Shown here piece after piece: positions 1 through 5,616 of a stretch of 5,616 nt of DNA (the stretch's first letter is position 1; every line of letters begins with the position of its first letter). The notes below the pieces were generated by a model that saw only the letters and a program-made list of their open reading frames with translations, was not told the origin of the DNA and made no database searches. Source of the stretch: Candidatus Thorarchaeota archaeon (GTDB taxonomy: Archaea; Asgardarchaeota; Thorarchaeia; Thorarchaeales; Thorarchaeaceae). Position numbers and translations under genes: made by a program. Where the stretch lies: the NCBI GenBank assembly GCA_016840965.1, contig JAEORI010000209.1, positions 1 to 5,616 of the forward strand. The letters are read 5' to 3'.

Positions 1-3000
1 CACCATCAGCCAGAAAGCCTCCATCGTTGCGAACATAGCCAGTTACAACTAGTGTATCACCGCGACTTACAGTATTGTCAGCAGGTTGCGTGTCCAAGAA
101 GACATCCACGCGTTCAATAACAGTCACATCTTCGAAGAACTCAGTGGTATCTGTAACGCCCCAAGCAATCGAAGGCGGTGTGAATAGAGCATAACCTGAA
201 ATAACACCTATTGCATTACTGTAAGATATCGAATGAACATAGTTGAAAGCCCCAGCAACTGGGTCACTGATGGTGATTGTGGTCAGATGATCGCCACCCC
301 ACCAAATCTCAATGTTATAGCCTACCAAAGGAGTACCGTTCGTAAACTGTAGAGTTCCTGAGAATGTTAGACTGCCACCTAGATATACGGTTGTTAAATC
401 CACAGAAGCTGTGATATCAACGGAATAGATGTCAATTAAAATAAGTACAGGTGGAGACTCTCCAAATGTTGCATACTCAACAGGGTCGATATATGCCCAA
501 ACCTCTCTTACTCCAACAAGACCAAGGTCATCTGGAATTGGATAGAGATAGGAGAACCTGCCGCTGCTATCGGTCAAGAAATCTATGACAAAGGGATTGT
601 TGACACCGAAGTAGTCGCCCCAATAGAAATCTACTGGGGAGTTAGCATAGGGAGTTCCATTATCCCAAGTCACTCTGCCTGTGATATTCAATATCTGATC
701 CAAATGGATGGTTGTGGGAGTCACAGTGAATTCAGGCCATAGATAACCTGGAGCAATTACTTCAATCGGTGGTAGGGCAAACAAAGCATCAGTTATCCAT
801 GGATACAGTGAGTTGAAATTGACGAATAAGCTATAGTTACCTGGCGGGAGGGTTCCGGGAATATCCCAACTCAGAGTGAATGAGCCATCTGATGAGGTCA
901 CATCTGTTGTTCGGGTGATTCCTAGAAGAGTCAGCTCAACTGTGACATCGATATATGGAGTACTCGAAATTGAATACTCGAGATATCCTGTAACAACAAT
1001 AGTTTCTCCAAGTCTGTACGGTCCAGCTGGGAGGTTAACACTTGTGAATGTTGTTTGCCACTGGTTTAGAGTGAGGATGTTATGGACTGACTCATTTGAT
1101 GCTCGGAATACAGTTCCTGCGTATACACCATACACCTCAATACCTGTTCGTACAGTGTCCCAACTCATTCCGGAGTAGTAAAGATCAGCTTGACCAGTTC
1201 CATCTGTGATGACGTTACCTAGGAAGGGAAGAGGTAGAGTTCCATTGTTCCAAAATATGGAAACAGTCGCGCCTGAGAGAGCAGTACCATTGTGTGCGAA
1301 GTACGCATAGACATGAACCGTCAGAGTTTCGTTTTGCATAACTGGATTGGGATTGATGGTCACATCAAGATTAATCGCATACCTGATTCGTGTGATGTCA
1401 AAGTATGCAACAGTATCATTGTTTAGAGGGTTTGAACTGATGTATAGAACACGGAAGTTGTATATTCCCTCATCATATCCTACAAAACCAAGTGATGTAA
1501 GAAAACCCCCAGTTGAATTCGTCACCGGATTATCAAGTTCGTACCAGCCAGCACCGTCCCACCATGAGATGTATACGGTTTCCCCAGCCAATGGCGGCGC
1601 ACCGCCAAGATATGTTAGTACACCCTCAATATCAAAAGCTGTTTCATCAACATAGAGTTGAGAGGGCACGTTGAGGGCGATCTCAAGTTGGTATCTTTGG
1701 AGCTGTATTAGAGGGGCGATTGAACTAAAAGCATCATCGTAGATAGGAGTCCAAGATGTCCAGTTAACATACACATCTATCAGACCTGGCTCATCCTGTG
1801 TTGGAGTGCAATTATAGAACATCTGATAGTAGCCAAACGCATCAGTTGTCTTTGTGAAGTGGTAGGTATTAGTTGCATTGACCCAATGGATATGGACTGT
1901 TTCAAACTGGATGGGAGTACCATTTGAGAATTGGAGAGTACCATAGAGGAGAATCGTTTCATTCAAGTGATAGAATGTGAAGTCTTCTTGAATCGAGATT
2001 AGAGTGCCAGTTGCTTGGATGTCTAAAGGCTCGTGGAAAGACTCGCCATCATAGACGTTGTAATATGGTGAAGTGTAGTTTGCCCAGATATAGACGATTT
2101 CAGTCGCTTGTCCGATAGGAATAGTGTATTGATAGAAGTACCCTCCAGAGGAGTTTGTCATGTCACTTCCAATGTAGAACACACCGGTGCTATTCTGTAA
2201 CCAAAAGTCCACCCACTCATTCGGCAAAGGATAGGCGAACTCTGATAGCTGTAGGAACCCTTGAATATCAACTGGCTGAAGAAGGAACACAGGATCTGGT
2301 GTGATAGAGATTGGATCTAGTGAGATATCAAGTTTCTTCACATTTGTAAAGAGATGTGTAGATTCTGAACTTGTGAGTGTGGGCTCTACTGAAGTGAAAC
2401 TCGACCAATACTCGATAGGACCTTCATCTGAAATCAGGATAGTATAGTTCAATTCATAGTACCCATCTGATGCTGTGAGTACACTGCCAAGAAGAAAGGT
2501 TGATCCATTGTTCCAATAGATATCGACCCAGCGGCCACCAATACCAGTGCCATTAGACACATGAGTCAAGTATCCAGAGATTGTTATATTCATACCAATA
2601 TAGAGAGGGTCTGGAAGCGGATTGATTGAGAGTTGTGTACCACTTGACCCAACATTGACCGGGATAAACACACTCCAATTACCTGCAATCAGTGACCAAG
2701 GAGAGGTCCAGTTCGCATAGGCAAAATATGTACCTTCAGGTTGAGTGATAGGAATCAGATAGCTCCATGTGAAGCCACCAGTAGAGTTCAGACCTAGCGT
2801 TGTATTTGCTTGCGACCCAAAAAAAACTCCGATCTGTTGACCCATTGGGAGTAAGGTCCCATTTAGAAGATAGGCAATACCATCATAGTAGACGATTTCA
2901 CCAGGGGAAAGATCAGTGGGGTAAACGTACAGGTCGAATCCTACACGACCCCAGACCGTGACGGTTGAATTGTTGCTCGACCTGGCTGGAAGGAGGCGAG

Positions 3001-3637
3001 GAACACCATACTGGTCCCAGTCCCCTAGATACCACGCCCAGACTTCATGAGCTCCAACAGTCATTCGGGAAAGGTCCATCGGGTCCACATAGATATCTAA
3101 CTCATAATAGCCATACTCATCAAAAGTAGCATTTCCCATGAATGAGTTGTCCCAATAAATTCCAATATTCGTGTTGTCATGTTTTGAACTGTTGACCGGG
3201 ACTCCACCAACCTTAATCGTTCCGTAGACGTGGACTGTGTCCTCCCAAAATGCAAAATGTGTGTCTATTCCTTGACTTACATTTAGCTCTCTTGTTTCAC
3301 TGAGGACGAATCCGCCAGATTCGGTTGAAGGAATTGGATGTGAGAATGGATTAGGATCTCCTACACAGTAGATAGAGGTTCGATTTGATATCGAGTATGT
3401 TGAAGTAGTCCATGTCGCTGAAATTATGTGATAATCAATTGATGCACCAGCAGGAAAGGCGTGTGTAACGGAGGCTATTGGTGGGCTCGGCGGGATTGCT
3501 GCCGAACCAATATAGACAGAGTCTGTTTCATCATAGAAAGTGATGATTTCAGGAGTTGTGACAGGTACTCCATCGATTGTAATTGCGGCACTTAGGTCAA
3601 ATGGAACACCAATCTGTGCCCAAGGTTGCCCACTGGT
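1..3637 (-). repeat. Tandem array of Ig-like modules, eleven complete plus the start of a twelfth
   Basis: Each module carries, in order, an 'x-h-x-h-x-G-x-L' strand, often an N-G-T-P loop, an aromatic strand (such as VDIYWNNGS), a 'T-D/S-x-x-G-x-F/Y' turn, and a strand with 'Y-x-x-W-T-S-P'. The equivalent of the first-strand Gly falls at residues 444 (Ala), 566, 680, 782, 887, 993, 1099, 1204 (Tyr), 1311, 1414, 1521 and 1627, a spacing of 102-122, mostly 103-107. Approximate module starts are at 3637, 3265, 2923, 2617, 2302, 1984, 1666, 1351, 1030, 721, 400 and 82. Modules are well diverged at DNA level. The pattern fits Ig-like, invasin-type or carboxypeptidase-regulatory-like beta-sandwich domains that act as stalks or adhesive arrays in surface proteins. 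The exact family is not certain. Confidence 0.85.
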
Positions 3638-4918
3638 AGGCCAGACAAGAAGCTGAACATTTGGTGTTGGTGTGTTAGTCGGGTCTTCAGCACCGCCCAT
3701 ATCGTCTGGCAACATTGCAGGAATGACCTGGATCCATTCGCCCCCATCAGAAGACGCTGACATGGGAATGAAGACCTCGGACCAGAAGGTCATGTGTCTG
3801 ACTTTCACTTCTCGATAACTGAATGTTGAATCTGGGTCGCCAACAGCATAGCCCATTGCTAACCGAGCGGGGACACCAAGATATCGCATAAAGACACAAT
3901 ATGCAGTAGCAAAGTCCATGGGAAGTCCGCCACCGCGCTCAAGAAACCAATCAGTGACCTCCTGACCATCAGGTCTATCCGTTAATGCAGCAGCATCAAC
4001 CCGGACCTCGAATGTGCTCTGGAAATACAGTTGCACAGCCATGGCTTTCTCATAGGCATTATTACCAACTGATTGGAATTGTGTGATATTGTTAATTACA
4101 CGCTGACTCAATGAAGGATAAGTCAAGTAGTTGTCATATCCGCCTGGTACTGTCAGGAGCGCATTTGCCCGTACATTGTTAAGGTCTTGGGTGTCATAGG
4201 TTAGATCAAAGGTGACCACAACCTCTTCTCCGTTAGTTCCTTGTATGAGTGGTGAGAAGAGGAGCGTGCCATAATCATCAGTATCTAGGTCATAGTCTAA
4301 CAAACGACTCGGATCGGGGTAAGGATTCCCAGTAGCATCAACGCTCCAGGTGAGGAAAGAGTCCTCTATCACTCGTATATATGGAAAGAGTGAGGGAATC
4401 TCCATGGCTCCAACAGTGGCTCCTGCAGTAGCATTGAAAATAACAGTATATACAGGGTTTGTAGCCTCACCATATGTTATTAGTTCTGTGCCAGAATCTA
4501 AAGTCCGTGTGCCAAGGTCTGTTTTCCCCCAGTTAGCACCATCGTAGTCATCATATGCGCCAATGCGCCATAACTGCGGCGGGTCTGCAGGGACTACTGT
4601 GAATATGATGTCATCCAAGTTGCCAAGTAGGTCTTCAGGGAGGTCCATATCGAGAGGAACATTTGTATAATTGATGTTTTCAAACCAGTTAGTTCTACCA
4701 CCCACAAAATCGTTATCATAGGGCCAGTATGGAATATCGCCATATGGATAATGCGGGGTATACTGCCTGACTGCGCCTGACTGGACGATTGCAAAGTTGT
4801 ATGTTGCCCAAACGAGAGTAGATACTATGAAAATTGCGCTGATTAGCGTAGTAAGCCCCATTCTTCTGCGGGTCGATATTGTTGCGGCGCTCAATGGACT
4901 AGTCCTCTCGTTCACCAT
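1..4918 (-). CDS. Giant membrane-anchored surface protein with degenerate transglutaminase-like domain and tandem Ig-like modules (3' end outside window)
   Basis: The frame is open from ATG at 4918 to the left edge, giving 1639 codons without a stop. Residues 17-19 are Arg-Arg-Arg, followed by one hydrophobic segment (about 20-40), which predicts a cytoplasmic N-terminus and an extracellular remainder. Residues 41-284 resemble the extracellular region preceding the core in TgpA-like proteins (LWRIGAYDDYDGANW at 116-130). Residues 285-402 form a transglutaminase-like core lacking its catalytic triad. From about 428 onward come Ig-like modules of about 105 residues. More than 30 N-X-S/T sequons and only three cysteines are visible, fitting a glycosylated surface protein. 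ATG 4918 is chosen as the first ATG after an in-frame stop; GTG 4948, GTG 4915 and ATG 4861 are alternatives, and no clear Shine-Dalgarno site decides. The gene follows the short paralog with a gap of about 90 bp. The role is inferred to be adhesion or a cell-envelope scaffold; an enzymatic role is unlikely. Any C-terminal anchor lies outside the window. Confidence 0.93.
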   Translation of the reverse strand, partial: MVNERTSPLSAATISTRRRMGLTTLISAIFIVSTLVWATYNFAIVQSGAVRQYTPHYPYGDIPYWPYDNDFVGGRTNWFENINYTNVPLDMDLPEDLLGNLDDIIFTVVPADPPQLWRIGAYDDYDGANWGKTDLGTRTLDSGTELITYGEATNPVYTVIFNATAGATVGAMEIPSLFPYIRVIEDSFLTWSVDATGNPYPDPSRLLDYDLDTDDYGTLLFSPLIQGTNGEEVVVTFDLTYDTQDLNNVRANALLTVPGGYDNYLTYPSLSQRVINNITQFQSVGNNAYEKAMAVQLYFQSTFEVRVDAAALTDRPDGQEVTDWFLERGGGLPMDFATAYCVFMRYLGVPARLAMGYAVGDPDSTFSYREVKVRHMTFWSEVFIPMSASSDGGEWIQVIPAMLPDDMGGAEDPTNTPTPNVQLLVWPTSGQPWAQIGVPFDLSAAITIDGVPVTTPEIITFYDETDSVYIGSAAIPPSPPIASVTHAFPAGASIDYHIISATWTTSTYSISNRTSIYCVGDPNPFSHPIPSTESGGFVLSETRELNVSQGIDTHFAFWEDTVHVYGTIKVGGVPVNSSKHDNTNIGIYWDNSFMGNATFDEYGYYELDIYVDPMDLSRMTVGAHEVWAWYLGDWDQYGVPRLLPARSSNNSTVTVWGRVGFDLYVYPTDLSPGEIVYYDGIAYLLNGTLLPMGQQIGVFFGSQANTTLGLNSTGGFTWSYLIPITQPEGTYFAYANWTSPWSLIAGNWSVFIPVNVGSSGTQLSINPLPDPLYIGMNITISGYLTHVSNGTGIGGRWVDIYWNNGSTFLLGSVLTASDGYYELNYTILISDEGPIEYWSSFTSVEPTLTSSESTHLFTNVKKLDISLDPISITPDPVFLLQPVDIQGFLQLSEFAYPLPNEWVDFWLQNSTGVFYIGSDMTNSSGGYFYQYTIPIGQATEIVYIWANYTSPYYNVYDGESFHEPLDIQATGTLISIQEDFTFYHLNETILLYGTLQFSNGTPIQFETVHIHWVNATNTYHFTKTTDAFGYYQMFYNCTPTQDEPGLIDVYVNWTSWTPIYDDAFSSIAPLIQLQRYQLEIALNVPSQLYVDETAFDIEGVLTYLGGAPPLAGETVYISWWDGAGWYELDNPVTNSTGGFLTSLGFVGYDEGIYNFRVLYISSNPLNNDTVAYFDITRIRYAINLDVTINPNPVMQNETLTVHVYAYFAHNGTALSGATVSIFWNNGTLPLPFLGNVITDGTGQADLYYSGMSWDTVRTGIEVYGVYAGTVFRASNESVHNILTLNQWQTTFTSVNLPAGPYRLGETIVVTGYLEYSISSTPYIDVTVELTLLGITRTTDVTSSDGSFTLSWDIPGTLPPGNYSLFVNFNSLYPWITDALFALPPIEVIAPGYLWPEFTVTPTTIHLDQILNITGRVTWDNGTPYANSPVDFYWGDYFGVNNPFVIDFLTDSSGRFSYLYPIPDDLGLVGVREVWAYIDPVEYATFGESPPVLILIDIYSVDITASVDLTTVYLGGSLTFSGTLQFTNGTPLVGYNIEIWWGGDHLTTITISDPVAGAFNYVHSISYSNAIGVISGYALFTPPSIAWGVTDTTEFFEDVTVIERVDVFLDTQPADNTVSRGDTLVVTGYVRNDGGFLADG
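3713..4066 (-). other. Transglutaminase-like core domain with all three catalytic positions substituted
   Basis: Residues 288-302 (AYEKAMAVQLYFQST) fit the helix before the active site. GGGLPMDFATAYCVFMRYLG at 329-348, continuing VPARLAMGYAVGD, fits the family signature G-x-C-x-x-F-A-x-A-F-x-x-x-x-R-x-x-G-x-P-A-R-x-x-x-G-Y. The catalytic Cys position is Pro333. The second motif, normally H-A-W-x-E-V, reads Thr377-Phe378-Trp379-Ser-Glu-Val. The third, normally W-x-x-V-D-P, reads Trp395-Ile-Gln-Val-Ile399-Pro400. The scaffold residues (FATA, R, GVPAR, GY, WSEV, W-x-x-V-x-P) are kept, so the fold is probably intact while catalysis is not. Catalytically dead members of this superfamily are known. 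An unusual active site using nearby Cys341 and His375 is possible but unlikely from their positions. Confidence 0.85.
4067..4798 (-). other. Extracellular region preceding the transglutaminase-like core
   Basis: Residues 41-284 begin with a Tyr/Pro/Asp-rich stretch and contain LWRIGAYDDYDGANW at 116-130. This resembles the segment, roughly 'R-x-x-x-Y-D-x-Y-D-G-x-x-W', that lies ahead of the core in bacterial and archaeal TgpA-like transglutaminase proteins. Later parts (IPSLFPYIRVIEDSFLTW, then LLFSPLIQGTNGEEVVVTFD) read as beta-rich strands, also typical of that region. The multi-spanning membrane part of classical TgpA proteins is not present; there is only one membrane segment. The assignment rests on motif resemblance, not on a database search. 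Confidence 0.6.
4799..4861 (-). other. N-terminal membrane anchor or signal-anchor segment of the large protein
   Basis: Residues 20-40 read MGLTTLISAIFIVSTLVWAT followed by Tyr, an uninterrupted hydrophobic stretch directly after Arg17-Arg19. The positive-inside rule puts the N-terminus in the cytoplasm and everything after it outside. I see no obvious signal peptidase site, so a retained anchor is more likely than a cleaved signal, though cleavage cannot be excluded. The same segment type opens the visible part of the neighbouring short gene: 17 of 18 bases match between 4824-4841 and 5599-5616. Confidence 0.8.
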
Positions 4919-4939
4919 CTGAAGTATTTGGCGTGTCTT

Positions 4940-4964
4940 GTAACTCACGGTGGTGACAAGTTAC
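4940..4964. promoter_or_regulatory. Imperfect inverted repeat in the intergenic gap, possible operator or hairpin
   Basis: On the minus strand the order is GTAAC, TTG, TCAC, CACC, GTGA, GTTAC. TCAC pairs with GTGA and GTAAC with GTTAC, leaving a three-base TTG bulge and a four-base loop. It ends about 21 bases before the ATG at 4918. It could be a regulator site near the transcription start, an mRNA hairpin in the leader, or chance. It has no following T-run, so a terminator of the upstream gene is less likely. Confidence 0.3.
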
Positions 4965-4985
4965 TCTCAAACGTCCGTTCTTAGC

Positions 4986-4993
4986 AATTAAAG
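4986..4993 (-). promoter_or_regulatory. Weak TATA-like stretch upstream of the large gene
   Basis: The minus strand reads CTTTAATT about 68-75 bases before the ATG at 4918. It is the most A/T-rich stretch in the upper half of the gap. An archaeal start site about 25 bases downstream would fall close to the inverted repeat at 4940-4964. The match to the archaeal TATA consensus is poor and no BRE is clear. The two genes could equally be co-transcribed. Confidence 0.2.
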
Positions 4994-5009
4994 GGTTGCT
5001 CGGCTGGAT

Positions 5010-5616
5010 TCAATCTCGTTTATCGAAGGCATCTTGTGATGATTTTGACATGTGTGAAAGGTCTATTGCTAAATTTTGATGTCGACTGATAATACCCGGA
5101 ACCACGTTGAAGGCTCTTGTTTCACTAGGAGTGAGTTCATCAGAATAAATGGAGTGAGTCGGATAAGATAATGGAACAACAATGTCCAAACAAGAAATAG
5201 AAGTCCGATTTGTGATTGATCCCATTGGAGTTGTCCAGGTTGCTGAAATGATGTGATAGTCTATAGATGCGCCTTGAGGAAATGCATATGTGATATTGGC
5301 TATGGGTAGATCTGGTGGTTGTCCGATTGACGCCAAACCGATGAGTACGGAGTCGGTTTCGTCATAGAAAACTATGGTTTCAAGAGCTGTGACCGGAACA
5401 CCATCTACAAGGAGTGCAACGCTTAGACTGAAGGGTTCTCCAATTTTTGAATAAGGTTGTCCACTAGTGGGCCAAATGAGAAGAGAGACGTTTTCTGGTG
5501 GCCATTGTGCAACTTGGTCATATGCAAAATGTGCTGGAAATAGTCTAGGGACAGATAAAGTAGGTAGAAGAGTGGATAGTGTCCATATGAAACTGGCCAC
5601 TATGAAAACTGCGCTG
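5010..5616 (-). CDS. Short membrane-anchored paralog carrying a single Ig-like module (5' end outside window)
   Basis: The frame is open from the right edge to TGA at 5012-5010, giving at least 201 residues. An internal GTG at 5600 could be called as a start, but the frame continues upstream as SAVFIVASFIWTLSTLL. That is the counterpart of the large protein's membrane segment, so the true start lies outside the window. A linker of about 24 residues rich in Pro and aromatic residues leads to NVSLLIWPTSGQP. From there to Cys-Leu-Asp the protein matches residues 420-519 of the large protein at about 70 of 101 positions (my hand alignment). Similarity continues weakly through SETRAFNV and then fades into a polar tail ending SQDAFDKRD. 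The transglutaminase-like domain and the later modules are absent. No function is known to me; it may be a small surface protein interacting with the large one, or a reduced duplicate. Synonymous differences between the copies argue against a freshly dead gene. Confidence 0.88.
   Translation of the reverse strand, partial: SAVFIVASFIWTLSTLLPTLSVPRLFPAHFAYDQVAQWPPENVSLLIWPTSGQPYSKIGEPFSLSVALLVDGVPVTALETIVFYDETDSVLIGLASIGQPPDLPIANITYAFPQGASIDYHIISATWTTPMGSITNRTSISCLDIVVPLSYPTHSIYSDELTPSETRAFNVVPGIISRHQNLAIDLSHMSKSSQDAFDKRD
5190..5492 (-). repeat. Diverged copy of the large gene's first Ig-like module (matches 3365-3661)
   Basis: This 303-base stretch encodes the single module of the short gene and corresponds to 297 bases at 3365-3661; the difference is two codons. 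About 70 of 101 residues are identical, including a 15-residue block GASIDYHIISATWTT (5229-5273 against 3404-3448). Within that block about 8 of 45 bases differ and all the changes are synonymous. The homology marks an old tandem duplication kept by selection at protein level. Confidence 0.88.

Noticed and set aside
876..1178. Plus-strand open frame of 100 codons
   Set aside because: It lies antisense to the large gene's modules, its protein has no recognisable pattern, and the minus-strand frame shows a clear repeating domain pattern through the same bases.
1347..1655. Plus-strand open frame of 102 codons
   Set aside because: It is antisense to the coherent minus-strand modules and has no start context or domain of its own.
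1780..1962. Minus-strand open frame of 60 codons in another frame
   Set aside because: It is an out-of-frame shadow inside the large gene.
2819..2826. Run of eight A (eight T on the coding strand) as a slippage or phase-variation site
   Set aside because: The frame runs through it as Val-Phe-Phe-Gly and continues in good module pattern on both sides. A single run of eight is weak evidence for programmed slippage.
3794..3898. Cys341 and His375 as the catalytic pair of the transglutaminase-like core
   Set aside because: Cys341 lies eight residues after the nucleophile position, inside the following helix, and His375 is two residues ahead of the position that aligns with the catalytic His. No Asp follows in the W-x-x-V-x-P motif.
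4350..4547. Plus-strand open frame of 65 codons
   Set aside because: It is antisense to the region preceding the transglutaminase-like core, whose motifs read cleanly on the minus strand.
4594..4794. Minus-strand open frame of 66 codons
   Set aside because: It is an out-of-frame shadow of residues about 42-109 of the large protein.
5010..5600. GTG at 5600 as the true start of the short gene
   Set aside because: The frame stays open to the window edge and the upstream residues match the large protein's membrane segment, so starting at 5600 would cut the anchor in half.

Overview
The window holds the minus-strand genes of what looks like an archaeal cell-surface locus. One giant protein gene runs leftward from 4918 and off the left edge, so its 3' end is missing. 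A short paralogous gene enters from the right edge, so its 5' end is missing, and stops at 5010. Together they leave only a gap of about 90 bp (4919-5009). I see no RNA gene, insertion sequence or CRISPR. GC content looks moderate (about 45% by eye), and ATA (Ile) and AGA (Arg) are common codons. The protein style is secreted, rich in N-X-S/T sequons, almost free of cysteine and built of tandem Ig-like modules. This suggests an archaeon, possibly an Asgard lineage such as Thorarchaeota. That placement is an inference from protein style, not from a marker gene.

Layout of the large protein, by residue: a basic N-terminus and one membrane segment (about 20-40); an extracellular region of the kind that precedes the transglutaminase core in TgpA-like proteins (about 41-284); a transglutaminase-like core (about 285-402); then at least eleven complete Ig-like modules plus the start of a twelfth (about 428 to 1639 and beyond). 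The reading frame is open for all 4917 bases seen. The core keeps the family's scaffold motifs, but the residues at the three catalytic positions read Pro333, Thr377 and Ile399 instead of Cys, His and Asp. It is therefore probably a non-enzymatic, binding or structural domain.

The short gene to its right encodes at least 201 residues. It has the same type of membrane segment followed almost directly by a copy of the large protein's first Ig-like module (about 69% identical over about 101 residues). It lacks both the transglutaminase domain and the long module array. The two genes thus look like a tandem pair: a long membrane-anchored surface stalk and a minimal membrane-anchored version of its first module. 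They could act together at the cell surface, or the short one could be a shrunken duplicate. Many synonymous differences between the copies favour selection on both proteins.

The gap between the genes holds an imperfect inverted repeat and a weak TATA-like stretch that may drive the large gene.
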